From contig CAJWCU010000002.1 in the NCBI GenBank assembly GCA_913030825.1, positions 1 through 64,000 of the forward strand: 64,000 nt of DNA, written 5' to 3'. A program made the translations under genes and the position numbers. Origin of the DNA: an uncultured Rhodospirillaceae bacterium (lineage in GTDB: Bacteria; Pseudomonadota; Alphaproteobacteria; Rhodospirillales; Casp-alpha2). This document shows, piece by piece, positions 51,776 to 62,470 of the stretch. How positions within the stretch are numbered: the first letter of the stretch is position 1; every line of letters starts with the position of its first letter. The notes under the pieces were generated by a model, which had not been told where the DNA came from, did no database searches, and saw only the letters and a program-made list of their open reading frames with translations.

Positions 51776-52774
51776 ATGTCTACCAAAGCCGTACTCTGGC
51801 GTCCCATGTATGACCCGGACGGTCATGCCCTTCTGACCGAAAACGGGATCGAGCCCGCGGTCATCGACAGCCCCGACGCCGATCAGGTCAAGGCCGCCCT
51901 CGGCAACGCCAACGCCCTATGGGTACGCACGCCGGAACGCGTCACCGCCGAGGTCATGGACGCCGGGCCGGGCCTGGTCGTCATCTCGACCTCGGGCTTC
52001 GGCACCGACAACATCGACATCCCGGCGGCGACCGAGCGCGGCATCCTGGTCGTCAATCATCTGGGCTTCGGGCGCACGCCCGTCGCCGAACATACGGTGA
52101 TGCTGCTCCTCGCCTGTCTGAAGCAACTGACCTGGGGCGACCGGGGCGCGCGCGACGGCACCGCCTGGTCCGAACGCCAGGGTCTGGAGGTCTTCGAACT
52201 GGAGGGCCGCACGGTCGGTATCGTCGGCCTGGGCTATATCGGCTCGGAATTGGCCAAGAAACTCCGCCTCGCGTTCAACTGCCGGGTTCTGGCCTACGAC
52301 CCTTATGTCGATCCGCGCTTGGTGCATGCCTCGGGGGTCGAACTCTGCGCCGATCTAAAGGACATGCTCGGGCAGTGCGATTGCCTCGCCATGGCGGCGG
52401 AATTGACCGAGGAAACGCGGGAAATCATCGGCGCGGCCGAATTGGCGGCCCTGCCCCAAGGGGCGGTCGTGGTCAACGCGGCACGCGGGCGCCTGATCGA
52501 TCTCGACGCCCTGCAGACGGCCCTTGAAAGCGGCCATATCCGGGGCGCCGGCCTGGACGTGGTGTTTCCCGAGCCGCTGCCCGAGGATCATCCGCTTCTT
52601 CAGAACCCCAAGGTCGTCTTCACGCCCCATACGGCGGGGGTGACCAAGGAGGCCTCGAAGGCGCTCGCCCTTTCGGCGGCCCAGCAGATCACCACGGCGC
52701 TCAAGGGCGAGATGCCGCCCTATCCCGTCAATCCCGAGGTCTGGGAAACGCCGCAGTCGCGCCGCCCGGGCTAG
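51776..52774 (+). CDS. D-2-hydroxyacid dehydrogenase (NAD-dependent)
   Basis: A 332-residue D-isomer-specific dehydrogenase with the NAD motif GLGYIGSELAKKL and catalytic residues Arg in NAARGRLIDL, Glu in FPEPLPEDHP and His in FTPHTAGVT. It reduces 2-oxo acids to D-2-hydroxy acids or works in reverse. ATG 51776 has GGGAGGAT at a fair distance; the frame extends 27 codons upstream without similarity. It is divergent from phasin, so it may respond to the same operators. Substrate is unknown. Confidence 0.88.
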   Translation: MSTKAVLWRPMYDPDGHALLTENGIEPAVIDSPDADQVKAALGNANALWVRTPERVTAEVMDAGPGLVVISTSGFGTDNIDIPAATERGILVVNHLGFGRTPVAEHTVMLLLACLKQLTWGDRGARDGTAWSERQGLEVFELEGRTVGIVGLGYIGSELAKKLRLAFNCRVLAYDPYVDPRLVHASGVELCADLKDMLGQCDCLAMAAELTEETREIIGAAELAALPQGAVVVNAARGRLIDLDALQTALESGHIRGAGLDVVFPEPLPEDHPLLQNPKVVFTPHTAGVTKEASKALALSAAQQITTALKGEMPPYPVNPEVWETPQSRRPG

Positions 52775-52783
52775 GCTCCGGGC

Positions 52784-53677
52784 CTAACCGACCAGCCCCA
52801 GCATCTCCACCGCCGCCTTGTAGGCCGGGCCGTCCGTGTCGGCGAGGCGGCGGCTCATCTCGAAATGGTTGAGCTCGGGGATGTCGGCCTCGGTGACCCT
52901 CACGCCCGCGTCGGCCAGGGCCTGGGCGAAGGCCCGGCTCTGGCGGCGGAACTCAGGCAGTTCGCCGCCGCCGTAGAGGATCGCGAAGGGCGGCAGGTCC
53001 GGGCGCAGATGGCGCATCGGGCTCAGGCGCGTCACGCCCTCTTCGTCCAGGAACAGATAGGTGTTGCGGTGGCTGAGCCGCGCCGGGGTCAGCTCGTAAA
53101 TCCCGCTGGTCAGGACAGCCCCCTTGATCACGTCCGCCGGCAGGCCGTGATCGGCCCAATCGGTGACCGCCAGCATGCCGCCCAGGTGCGAGCCCGACGA
53201 ATGCCCGGCGATCACGATCCGCCCGGCGTCGCCGTTGAAGGTGTCCGCGTTGGCATGGACCCAGGCGACGGCCCGGCGGCATTGGTCGACCATGTTGTCG
53301 AGCGTGCCAGCCGGACAGAGCGTGAACTCGACCATCACCACGGCGGCCCCGGCGGCGACCAGCGGCACGGCGATGAAACTTTCGTTGGTTTTCTTCCCCC
53401 GGACCCAGGCCCCGCCGTGGAAGAACACCAGGACCGGCGATCCCGGCGCCGTCGCCGGAAAGATGTCGAGAACTTCGTCCGGCCCGTCGCCATAAGGGAA
53501 ATCGATGCGGCATTCCAGGTCGGCCCGCGCCTGGGCGCTGGCCGCTTCGTTCTCGGCGACGTAACGGTCGCCGTCGGGGACCAGCGAGCGCTGCTCGTAC
53601 TGAAGGTCGAGTTCCGCCTGGTCGTAGTCGAGCCAGACCTTTTCGCCGCCTTGGGCGTCTCCGGTGTTGCTGTCCAT
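52784..53677 (-). CDS. Alpha/beta-hydrolase, esterase or arylformamidase-like
   Basis: The 297-residue enzyme has the oxyanion-hole motif FFHGGAWVRG, the nucleophile elbow AGHSSGSHLG and a probable catalytic His in ELNHFEMS. This combination is found in the hormone-sensitive-lipase/kynurenine formamidase group. The lack of a signal peptide puts it in the cytoplasm. The short acidic N-terminus matches arylformamidases, but no kynurenine-pathway neighbours support it. It converges with the dehydrogenase gene nine bases away. Confidence 0.82.
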   Translation of the reverse strand: MDSNTGDAQGGEKVWLDYDQAELDLQYEQRSLVPDGDRYVAENEAASAQARADLECRIDFPYGDGPDEVLDIFPATAPGSPVLVFFHGGAWVRGKKTNESFIAVPLVAAGAAVVMVEFTLCPAGTLDNMVDQCRRAVAWVHANADTFNGDAGRIVIAGHSSGSHLGGMLAVTDWADHGLPADVIKGAVLTSGIYELTPARLSHRNTYLFLDEEGVTRLSPMRHLRPDLPPFAILYGGGELPEFRRQSRAFAQALADAGVRVTEADIPELNHFEMSRRLADTDGPAYKAAVEMLGLVG

Positions 53678-53774
53678 GATGGTCGTCCCGTGCTGAGTAT
53701 GGTGTTTCGCGATTCATAGCGGCCCTGGGGCCGGCGCGCCAGTAGTGGCGGCGCGAGACGGGCGGAACCCAGAT

Positions 53775-53805
53775 AAAAAAAGCCGCCGGCGTTGCCGCCG
53801 ACGGC
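53775..53805 (-). terminator. Rho-independent terminator of groESL
   Basis: On the minus strand a 10-bp stem with one T-G pair and a 4-base loop (GCAA) is followed by seven T residues (A53775-A53781 on the plus strand). It lies about 130 bases after the groEL stop. Confidence 0.88.
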
Positions 53806-53935
53806 CTCAGGAGCCTCCCCGGTGCATCCAACACTCACCGGCGAGAAATGGGCATAGATCGGAGCGGTAGGAGTCTTGTTCCTGCCGCCGCCACAACAAA
53901 ACTTGTGACGGCGGCAGAAAACGGTGCCTGCGCGG

Positions 53936-55582
<1,647 letters not shown>

Positions 55583-55685
55583 TCACTCCTATGAGTTGAG
55601 GCAGCTATCAAATTGCTGAGGTTGATGCGGTTGACGTTGATCGCGCCGGTCAAGTTGCGCCGGCGCGGAAAAAGCCCGCCCGAGG

Positions 55686-55997
55686 TCAGGCGGCCTTCTT
55701 GACGGTCGCGGTGTCCTCGATGACGCCCAGGATGTCGGATTCCTTCATGATCAGAAGTTCTTCGCCATCGATCGTGACTTCCGTGCCCGACCATTTGCCG
55801 AAAAGGACCCGGTCGCCGGCCTTGACGTCCAACGGCGTCGCCGTCCCGTCCTCGGCCTTGTGGCCCGAGCCGACGGCAATGATTTCGCCTTCCATGGGTT
55901 TTTCCTTGGCCGTGTCGGGGATGATGATCCCGCCTTTGGTCTTTTCGTCTTGTTCGACGCGGCGGACGAGAACGCGGTCGTGAAGCGGTTTGAACAT
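55686..55997 (-). CDS. groS: 10-kDa co-chaperonin GroES
   Basis: A 103-residue Gro[35 protein letters not shown] at the N-terminus contains the mobile loop, and [11 protein letters not shown] is the family core. ATG 55997 has a GAGGAG site; the frame runs 12 codons further without family similarity. It is the first gene of groESL. Confidence 0.97.
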   Translation of the reverse strand: MFKPLHDRVLVRRVEQDEKTKGGIIIPDTAKEKPMEGEIIAVGSGHKAEDGTATPLDVKAGDRVLFGKWSGTEVTIDGEELLIMKESDILGVIEDTATVKKAA

Positions 55998-56091
55998 GTG
56001 ATGACTCCTCTTGAACATTCCTTGGTTGAGCAAGCAAATGCCGGGAGAAAACCCGCGGGTTCTTGGCGTTTTCCCCCATTTTCGCGGAAAG

Positions 56092-56119
56092 ATTTAGGCC
56101 GCCGGAAACGCGCTTCAAG
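56092..56119 (-). promoter_or_regulatory. Sigma-32-like promoter of groESL
   Basis: On the minus strand CTTGAAG (56113-56119), a 14-base spacer and CCTAAAT (56092-56098) resemble the RpoH consensus CTTGAAA-N13-14-CCCCATNT. The -10 match is partial. The distance to groES ATG 55997 is about 90 bases, a normal leader. Confidence 0.55.
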
Positions 56120-56183
56120 TCCTTTGATCGGAAAAATTTTTCGACAGCCACCCGATGCCGTCGAGACCCGTGCTCCGGGATTG

Positions 56184-56210
56184 GCAGCACTCTCCCCCGG
56201 AGGCTGCTAA
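56184..56210 (-). promoter_or_regulatory. Degenerate CIRCE element (HrcA operator) upstream of groES
   Basis: On the plus strand GCAGCACTC-N9-GGCTGCTAA matches the CIRCE consensus TTAGCACTC-N9-GAGTGCTAA at 7 of 9 positions in each arm and has the exact 9-base spacer. HrcA binding here would repress groESL outside heat stress. It lies further upstream than the sigma-32-like promoter, so a second promoter overlapping it is expected. Confidence 0.7.
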
Positions 56211-56334
56211 TCCTCTGTTTTTGTTGAAACATTCTTGACCGAACGGAAAATCCTGGGTGACAATTCGATTGCGCCAAAGAAGCGTCGCCCCGGGAGGACA
56301 TGCAAGCCACGCAACCGAAACGGAGGGTTACGAT

Positions 56335-56595
56335 ATGTCATTGGAAGAGCAGCTGGCGGGCTACCGCCTGACCACGGCCGAAATCGTTTATCGCCGGCCG
56401 GACCACCTGCACCTGCTGCAGGACTTCATCTGGCAGGAACTGGACATCGCGCCGGACTTCCCGCAACTCCGCAAATTCCTCGATTTCTGGGAACGCAACA
56501 TCGAAGGCCCGCTGCATTCCGTGCGCGTCGCCTCGGCGGCCCTGGTCAAGCCCGCGGAATTCCGCCTGGTCGGCGGCCAATTGCTTCTTCACTAA
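56335..56595 (+). CDS. usg: Usg-like family protein
   Basis: An 86-residue protein of the Usg family, known as a small gene beside the trp genes in Caulobacter. It has the sequence pattern EIVYRRPDHLHLLQDFIWQE, and ATG 56335 follows a CGGAGGG ribosome site. Function is unknown. It is divergent from groES and convergent with the OPT transporter gene; no trp genes are adjacent here. Confidence 0.88.
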   Translation: MSLEEQLAGYRLTTAEIVYRRPDHLHLLQDFIWQELDIAPDFPQLRKFLDFWERNIEGPLHSVRVASAALVKPAEFRLVGGQLLLH

Positions 56596-56608
56596 GGTTT
56601 CCGCGCGT

Positions 56609-58351
56609 CTATCCCGCCATGGTGCGGAAGGCGAGCGCTACGCCGATCAGGCTTTCCCCTGCAACGAGCCCGGCGGCGACCGCGGTGCCGTAGCGTTCGG
56701 TCAAGTCCGGCCAGCGCCGCGCCGCCATCGCGGCGATCACCGCGCCCAGGCAAAGCGACATCGAATTCCATGCCGGAATGACGAAGGCCACGCCCGCCGC
56801 AGGCGCGCTGGGCAGTAGCCGGGAGAGATGTTCCGGCAGCATCCGGTCGGCCGCCCCCAGGACCAGGCCCAGCACCGCCGCCACGGCCATGGCCGCCCCG
56901 GTGCCGTCGGGAATCGCCCCCAGCCCGGCCGACAAAACCTCCGCCACGGCCTTCCAGGTCGCGACCGCCGGGGCCGGCCATTCCGGCGTCATCAGCATCC
57001 CGGCCGGATCCGGGACCAGGACCAGATAGACCGCCGTCCCGGCGAGCGACCCGGTCAGCACCCCCAGCGCCTGAGCGTAGATTTGTAACTGCGGTTTCGC
57101 GCCGATGATCCAGCCGGTCTTCAAATCGTGCATCATGTCGGCGCATTGCCCGGCGGCCCCGCCGGTGATGTTGGCGGTCATCAGGTTGGCCGCCATGTCG
57201 CCCGGCGTGACGACGCCGTAGGTCAGCTGCGTCACCTTGCCCAGCGCCCCCACCGGCGTCACCCCGGTCTCGCCGGAGACCCGCGCGGCGATCACCGCCA
57301 GAACGTAGGACAAGGCGACGGCCAGGACCGCGACCCAGACCGGCAGACCGAACAGCGATCCGGCGACCACGCAGATCAGCGCCGTCACGGCGGCCAGCGC
57401 CAAGGCATATCCGCCCCGGAGCCCGCCGCCCATTCGGGCTTCGGCGGCAAGCCCGCGCCGCACTTTCAAGACCGACAGCACGAAGGACGTCAGGGCTGCG
57501 ACGACGGTCAAGGTCACCCCCGGCCACAACAGCCAGGTCACCAGTTCGGAAAACCACACTTCGTCCGCGGTGCCGGCCTCGGCCCAGCCCCGGGCCACCG
57601 CCCAGGGACCCAGGATGCCCCAGGCGATCACCGCGCCCAGCAGCAGCGACAGCCCGGCGCGCAATCCGATCAGCGCCCCGAAGCCGATCATCAGCAGCGA
57701 CGGGTCCAACGCGAGCCCTAGGTTCTTCAGGCTCGGCAGTGTTCCGGGCAGCGACCCCGGCAGGGCCAGGCGCGGGACCGTCACGGCCAGGTCCATGACC
57801 AGCTTGAGCCCGCCGGATACCCCTGCGGCGGCCAGCAATGCCCGTAGGCGCGCCCCCTGTTCCCGGCCCTTGCCGTGAATGCGTTTCAGCGTTTCCGCCG
57901 TCGCGAGCCCGGCCGGGAAGGCGAGGTTCTCGTGTTCGATCATCTGGCGGCGCAGGCCGGCGGCGACGACGACGCCCAGGATCGAGACGGCGAAGACCCA
58001 GACCGCCAGCGCCGGCCAGGCCAGTTCCGTGCCGGTCAACAGCGTCAGCGCCGGAATGGGGGCGACCAGTCCGCCGGAAATGATCGACGCGGCGGAGGAC
58101 GCCGCCGTCTGGTTGATGTTGTTTTCGCGCATGCCGAAGGGCCGCGCGCCCAGACCCTTTTCCGCCAATCGCCAGGCGCCGACGGCCAACAAGCCGGCGG
58201 CGATGGACATGTTGAACGACCAGCCGATCTTCAGCCCGGAATAGACATTGCACGGCGTCAGCGCCGCTCCCAACAGCATGCCGGTGACGACGGCGCGGGC
58301 GGTGAACTCGCCGGGGCTGTCCGGGCGGTCGGCGGGATTGTCCTTTTCCAT
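56609..58351 (-). CDS. OPT-family oligopeptide/metal-complex transporter
   Basis: A 580-residue membrane protein with about fourteen transmembrane helices and the OPT motif GMRENNINQTAASSAASI. The TANITGGAAGQCADMMHDLKTGW segment is also typical. OPT proteins carry oligopeptides, glutathione derivatives or metal chelates into the cell, usually driven by protons. It is a single gene without nearby partners; the substrate is unknown. Confidence 0.9.
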   Translation of the reverse strand: MEKDNPADRPDSPGEFTARAVVTGMLLGAALTPCNVYSGLKIGWSFNMSIAAGLLAVGAWRLAEKGLGARPFGMRENNINQTAASSAASIISGGLVAPIPALTLLTGTELAWPALAVWVFAVSILGVVVAAGLRRQMIEHENLAFPAGLATAETLKRIHGKGREQGARLRALLAAAGVSGGLKLVMDLAVTVPRLALPGSLPGTLPSLKNLGLALDPSLLMIGFGALIGLRAGLSLLLGAVIAWGILGPWAVARGWAEAGTADEVWFSELVTWLLWPGVTLTVVAALTSFVLSVLKVRRGLAAEARMGGGLRGGYALALAAVTALICVVAGSLFGLPVWVAVLAVALSYVLAVIAARVSGETGVTPVGALGKVTQLTYGVVTPGDMAANLMTANITGGAAGQCADMMHDLKTGWIIGAKPQLQIYAQALGVLTGSLAGTAVYLVLVPDPAGMLMTPEWPAPAVATWKAVAEVLSAGLGAIPDGTGAAMAVAAVLGLVLGAADRMLPEHLSRLLPSAPAAGVAFVIPAWNSMSLCLGAVIAAMAARRWPDLTERYGTAVAAGLVAGESLIGVALAFRTMAG

Positions 58352-58420
58352 GGGGGTCAGGGTTCGCAGACCGGCGCGGGCCTGTCAATTCGCCGGCCCC
58401 CCCTACAGGGTCTCAAAACC

Positions 58421-58451
58421 TTGTCGCTCCGTAGGGTCTCGGGGGTATACT
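58421..58451 (+). promoter_or_regulatory. Promoter candidate of the response regulator-SSF/kinase operon
   Basis: A TTGTCG hexamer at 58421-58426 and TATACT at 58446-58451 are 19 bases apart, a longer than optimal spacing. They lie about 60 bases before the start at 58513. A direct repeat, AGGGTCTC at 58407-58414 and 58433-58440, overlaps the promoter and may be an activator site. Confidence 0.45.
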
Positions 58452-58512
58452 CCGCCCAACGCCGCAAACGGCGACCGGGCGCCTTTCGCCCGGAACATAA
58501 GGGGAGATATTC

Positions 58513-58890
58513 ATGGATCACTCGGTACTGGTGGTCGAAGACGACGAAAACATCGTCCTGTCGCTGACGTTCCTTTTGGAAAAGTCCGGGTTCGCGACCC
58601 GCGTCGTCGGCGACGGAAATTCGGCTTTGGGCGAAATGCGCGCGGCCAAACCCGACGTGGTGTTGCTCGACGTCATGCTGCCGGAACGCGACGGGTATTC
58701 CGTCTGCGAGGAAATCCGCGGCAATGCCGCCTGGTCCGACGTTCATGTCATTATGCTGACGGCCAAGGGCCGCGCCGCCGACCGCGACAAGGGCATGGCG
58801 GCGGGCGCCGACGATTTCGTGACCAAGCCGTTTTCGACGCGCGACCTGGTTGCCCGGGTCAAGGCCGCCGTGGGTCTGGCCGTGGAGTGA
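58513..58890 (+). CDS. Single-domain response regulator (CheY-like receiver)
   Basis: A 125-residue receiver domain. The acidic pocket is in VVEDDEN, the phospho-acceptor is Asp53 in LLDVMLP, and the conserved lysine is Lys105 in VTKPFS. There is no DNA-binding or enzymatic output domain, so it must signal by protein contact. ATG 58513 has GGGGAGA. Its stop overlaps the next gene's start by one base (TGATG), and the SSF/kinase follows, so the kinase probably phosphorylates it. Confidence 0.92.
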   Translation: MDHSVLVVEDDENIVLSLTFLLEKSGFATRVVGDGNSALGEMRAAKPDVVLLDVMLPERDGYSVCEEIRGNAAWSDVHVIMLTAKGRAADRDKGMAAGADDFVTKPFSTRDLVARVKAAVGLAVE

Positions 58891-59189
58891 TGGCGCCCGA
58901 ACCGGCCCAGAGTACGAATAAGCCCCCGGGCGACGTATCGACCGGTTCTCAGGCCGGACGGGCAGGGGCCTTCTCAATCTCTCTGTTCCTGTTCGCGGCG
59001 CTGATGCTGTTGCCGCCTATCGTTACCTTGATCGAAGGCGAGGCCAATCTGTTCGGCCTACCGGTCATCTATCTTTATCTGTTCGCCATCTGGATCGCGG
59101 TGGTCGCGCTGATCTATTTGATTTCCGAACGGTTCGCCCCCGCGCCGGATCCGACCCCCATCCCCGAAGACGCCGCCCCGGACGCCTGA
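58890..59189 (+). CDS. Small membrane protein coupled to the SSF/kinase
   Basis: A 99-residue protein with a hydrophilic N-terminus, two transmembrane helices (AFSISLFLFAALMLLPPIVTLI and LPVIYLYLFAIWIAVVALIYLI) and a Pro/Asp-rich tail. Its ATG overlaps the response regulator stop. It ends one base before the SSF/kinase start, showing translational coupling. Solute:sodium symporters are often preceded by small DUF485-type membrane proteins, and the Pseudomonas CbrA kinase by a small CbrX; this protein is plausibly analogous. I recognise no specific family. Confidence 0.75.
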   Translation: MAPEPAQSTNKPPGDVSTGSQAGRAGAFSISLFLFAALMLLPPIVTLIEGEANLFGLPVIYLYLFAIWIAVVALIYLISERFAPAPDPTPIPEDAAPDA

Positions 59190-59190
59190 G

Positions 59191-61917
59191 ATGCTGCAGG
59201 GCTGGGTCATCTTCATCGCCTCGGTGGCCTATTTGGGCCTGTTGTTCGCCATCGCCTTCTGGGGGGACAAGCGCGCGGATCAGGGGCGGTCGGTCATCAA
59301 CAATCCCTATATCTACGCGCTGTCCATGGCCGTGTTCTGCACCAGTTGGACGTTCTACGGGTCGGTCGGCCGGGCGGCGACCTCGGGCTTGGATTTCCTG
59401 CCGATCTATCTGGGACCGACCCTGGTCCTGGTGCTCTGGCCCTATGTTCTGGAGAAGATGGTGCGGATTTCAGCCGAGAACCGCATCACCTCGATCGCCG
59501 ACTTCATCGCGTCCCGTTACGGCAAAAGCCTCTATCTCGGCGGCCTGGTCACGGTCATCGCGATCTTCGGCATCCTTCCCTATATCGCGCTTCAGCTGAA
59601 GGCCGTCTCGACCAGCTTCACCGTGCTGATCCAATATCCGGAAATCGTCATGCCCCGGAACCTGGGTCGAGTGCCGCTATTCCAGGACACGGCGTTCTTC
59701 GTGGCGCTGATCATGGCGCTGTTCTCGATCCTGTTCGGCACGCGCCATATCGACGCGTCGGAACACCACGAGGGCATGGTGGTCGCCATCGCCTTCGAAT
59801 CCGTGGTCAAGCTGACGGCTTTCCTGGCGGTCGGGCTCTACGTCACTTTCGGGCTGTACGACGGGTTTCAGGACCTGTTCGCGCAGGGCGGCGCCGTGCC
59901 GCATATTTCGCAACTGACCCATCATTTCGGGACCGGCGGCTACGCGCAATGGTCGACCCTGATGGTGTTGTCGATGTTTGCGATCATTTGCCTTCCGCGT
60001 CAGTTCCAGGTCGCCGTGGTCGAGAACGTCAACCCGGCGCATGTGCGTAAGGCGGCCTGGCTGTTCCCGCTCTATCTGATCCTGATCAACGTTTTCGTCC
60101 TGCCGATCGCCGTCGGGGGGCTACTGCAATTTCCCGACCGCAACGTCGACGCCGATACCTTCGTGCTGACCGTCGCCATGGCCAATGCCAACGAAGGCCT
60201 GGCGCTGTTCGCCTATATCGGCGGCCTGTCGGCGGCCACGGGGATGCTGATCGTCGCGACCATCGCGCTGTCGACCATGTTCTGCAACGATCTGGTGGTG
60301 CCGGTGCTGTTGCGCCTCAAATGGTTCCAGGCGCGCTTCACCGGCGACCTGACGGCGTTCCTTTTGTTCGTCCGGCGCAGCGCCATCCTGCTCGTGCTGA
60401 TCCTTGCCTATACCTACATGCGGCTGATCGGCGAATCCTATGCGCTGGTGACCATCGGGCTGGTGTCTTTCGCCGCCGCCGCGCAATTCGCACCGGCCCT
60501 GTTGGGCGGCATCTTCTGGAAGGGCGGGACCAAGGCCGGGGCCATGACCGGCCTGATTTTGGGGACGCTGGTCTGGCTTTACACGCTGGTCCTGCCGTCC
60601 TTCGCGCGGTCCGGCTGGCTGCCCATCGAATTCATCGACCAGGGGCCCTTCGCCATCGAGTTCCTCAAGCCCTATGCGCTGTTCGGCATGGACGGTGTCG
60701 ATCATCTGTCCCATTCCCTGTTCTGGTCCATGCTGGTCAACATCGGCGGTTTCATCTGGGGCTCGCTGCTCAGCCGGCCGAGCGAATTGGAACAACTGCA
60801 GGCCGGTGAATTCGTGCGCAAGCTCGACACGCCGGGGGCCGAACCCGTGACGACCTGGCGGGGATCGGCCTCGGTCGGCGAGCTGCGTGAGGTGCTCGCC
60901 CGTTTTCTCGGCGACGGCCGGGCCGACGCGGCGCTGGTCGATTTCGCCCGGCGCAATCCGGTCGATCTTCATCCCCTGGCCGAAGCGCCCCCGCCGTTGG
61001 TCGCGTTCGCCGAACGGCAGTTGGCCGGGGTGATCGGGGCGGCGTCGGCCCAGGCCATGGTCGCCACGGTGACCAAGGGCGAGGTCGTCAGCACCGAGGA
61101 CCTGATGCGGATCATCGACGAAACCACGCAGGTCATCGAGTACTCCCACGAATTGGAAGAGAAATCCCGCGCGTTGGAGGAAACCACCGCCGAATTGCGC
61201 GCCGCCAACGAACGGCTCAAGGAACTGGACCGGATGAAGGACAACTTCATCACCACGGTCGGGCACGAATTCCGCACGCCCCTGACCTCGATCCGGGCGG
61301 CCGGGGAAATCCTTTCCGATAACCCGGCCCTGCCGGATGCCGAACGCGACCGCTTCTACAGCGTCGTCGTCGCCGAGACCCAGCGTCTGACCCGTCTGAT
61401 CGACCAACTTTTGGATCTCTCGAAGATGGAGTCCGGGGACCTGGAATGGAACATGATGCCCCTGGACCTCGCGGGCGTCATCGACGGTGCGGTGGCCGCG
61501 TCTTCGCCCCTGGCCCAGGCGGCGGGGGTGCGGCTCGACACCGAATTGTCGGACGGGCTACCGGGTGTCGTCGCCGACCGTGACCGGCTGATTCAGGTCC
61601 TGGTCAATCTGATTTCCAACGCCGTTAAATTCTGCGATCCGGCCGTTGGGCGTGTGCGGATTTCGGCTGAGGCGGGCGACGGCGTCGTAACGGTCAGCGT
61701 CGCCGACAACGGCCCCGGCGTCGCGGCCATCGACCGTGATCGCATCTTCGAAAGGTTCCAACAGGGATCGTCCGGCGAAAGTCTGATCAACAAGCCCAAG
61801 GGGACGGGATTGGGGCTCGCCATTTGTCGCGAAATCGTCGACCGTTTCGGCGGGCGCATCTGGGTCGAGGCGGAGGAAGGGCGTGGATCGGTGTTTCGCT
61901 TTACCCTGCCGGTCTAG
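59191..61917 (+). CDS. Solute:sodium symporter-histidine kinase fusion (CbrA/CrbS-like)
   Basis: A 908-residue fusion. Residues 1-520 form a solute:sodium symporter domain with about thirteen helices and the motif FCTSWTFYGSVGRAA, and NRITSIADFIASRYGKS typical of CbrA/CrbS sensors. The C-terminal part has a coiled linker, a DHp domain with phospho-acceptor His692 in GHEFRTPLTSIR and an ATPase domain with NLISNAVKF, DNGPGVA and GTGLGLAI. Such kinases sense a transported solute such as histidine or acetate. The partner is the receiver at 58513. No separate DNA-binding regulator is in the operon. Confidence 0.92.
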   Translation: MLQGWVIFIASVAYLGLLFAIAFWGDKRADQGRSVINNPYIYALSMAVFCTSWTFYGSVGRAATSGLDFLPIYLGPTLVLVLWPYVLEKMVRISAENRITSIADFIASRYGKSLYLGGLVTVIAIFGILPYIALQLKAVSTSFTVLIQYPEIVMPRNLGRVPLFQDTAFFVALIMALFSILFGTRHIDASEHHEGMVVAIAFESVVKLTAFLAVGLYVTFGLYDGFQDLFAQGGAVPHISQLTHHFGTGGYAQWSTLMVLSMFAIICLPRQFQVAVVENVNPAHVRKAAWLFPLYLILINVFVLPIAVGGLLQFPDRNVDADTFVLTVAMANANEGLALFAYIGGLSAATGMLIVATIALSTMFCNDLVVPVLLRLKWFQARFTGDLTAFLLFVRRSAILLVLILAYTYMRLIGESYALVTIGLVSFAAAAQFAPALLGGIFWKGGTKAGAMTGLILGTLVWLYTLVLPSFARSGWLPIEFIDQGPFAIEFLKPYALFGMDGVDHLSHSLFWSMLVNIGGFIWGSLLSRPSELEQLQAGEFVRKLDTPGAEPVTTWRGSASVGELREVLARFLGDGRADAALVDFARRNPVDLHPLAEAPPPLVAFAERQLAGVIGAASAQAMVATVTKGEVVSTEDLMRIIDETTQVIEYSHELEEKSRALEETTAELRAANERLKELDRMKDNFITTVGHEFRTPLTSIRAAGEILSDNPALPDAERDRFYSVVVAETQRLTRLIDQLLDLSKMESGDLEWNMMPLDLAGVIDGAVAASSPLAQAAGVRLDTELSDGLPGVVADRDRLIQVLVNLISNAVKFCDPAVGRVRISAEAGDGVVTVSVADNGPGVAAIDRDRIFERFQQGSSGESLINKPKGTGLGLAICREIVDRFGGRIWVEAEEGRGSVFRFTLPV

Positions 61918-61944
61918 CCGAAAAGCGAAGCCCCGCGCCCGGCG

Positions 61945-62379
61945 TTATCTGTCCGGCCCGATTAGGCGTTCCAGGTCGTCCGGCATCGGCGCCGTCGCGG
62001 CCTTTTCCAATTCTTCCAATTCCTTGGCCAGGTCGGGCGGGGCGGAATCCTTGGCCTGGTTCGCGACTTTCTTGATGCCGTCGTGCATGCGGTCCATCGC
62101 ACCCCGCATGGCGGTGTAGACCTTTTCGGCGGCGGCGCTCTGTTCCTTGGATTTGGCGGTGATGGCCTCCAACTCGGTGACACGGGCACGCAGGAAGGCC
62201 AGCTCCTCGCCTTGGCTTTGCTCCAACATTACCGTCTCCAGGATGGTCGTGGAGCATTTGCCCAGGCGTTCGCGCAGTTTCTCGATCTCCGCGTTGGCGG
62301 CGACGAGTAGATCGCGATGCTGGCGCAGGTCCTGTTTCAGTTTTTCGCTGGTGTCGTCGTCGGTCTTTGGTTCGGACAT
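61945..62379 (-). CDS. Unknown coiled-coil protein
   Basis: I do not recognise this 144-residue protein. It is highly charged, with long helical heptad segments (residues 10-45 and 60-90, for example LRERLGKCSTTILETVMLEQ) and no signal peptide or transmembrane helix. It converges with the SSF/kinase gene. ATG 62379 is preceded by a GAGCCCGATAT stretch that is a weak ribosome site. It may be a cytoplasmic structural or adaptor protein; no function is assigned. Confidence 0.65.
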   Translation of the reverse strand: MSEPKTDDDTSEKLKQDLRQHRDLLVAANAEIEKLRERLGKCSTTILETVMLEQSQGEELAFLRARVTELEAITAKSKEQSAAAEKVYTAMRGAMDRMHDGIKKVANQAKDSAPPDLAKELEELEKAATAPMPDDLERLIGPDR

Positions 62380-62470
62380 ATCGGGCTCGAGTCCAATCGG
62401 GTCGGAAAATTATCTCAAAAGATGCCATGCGGGTCGGGCGGTGACAAACCCCGAATTGACGGGTGTGATA

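Noticed and set aside
56592..58388. 598-codon minus-strand frame overlapping the OPT transporter in another frame
   Set aside because: It is an Arg/Gly-rich frameshifted reading of the OPT gene; the OPT frame has membrane helices and family motifs.
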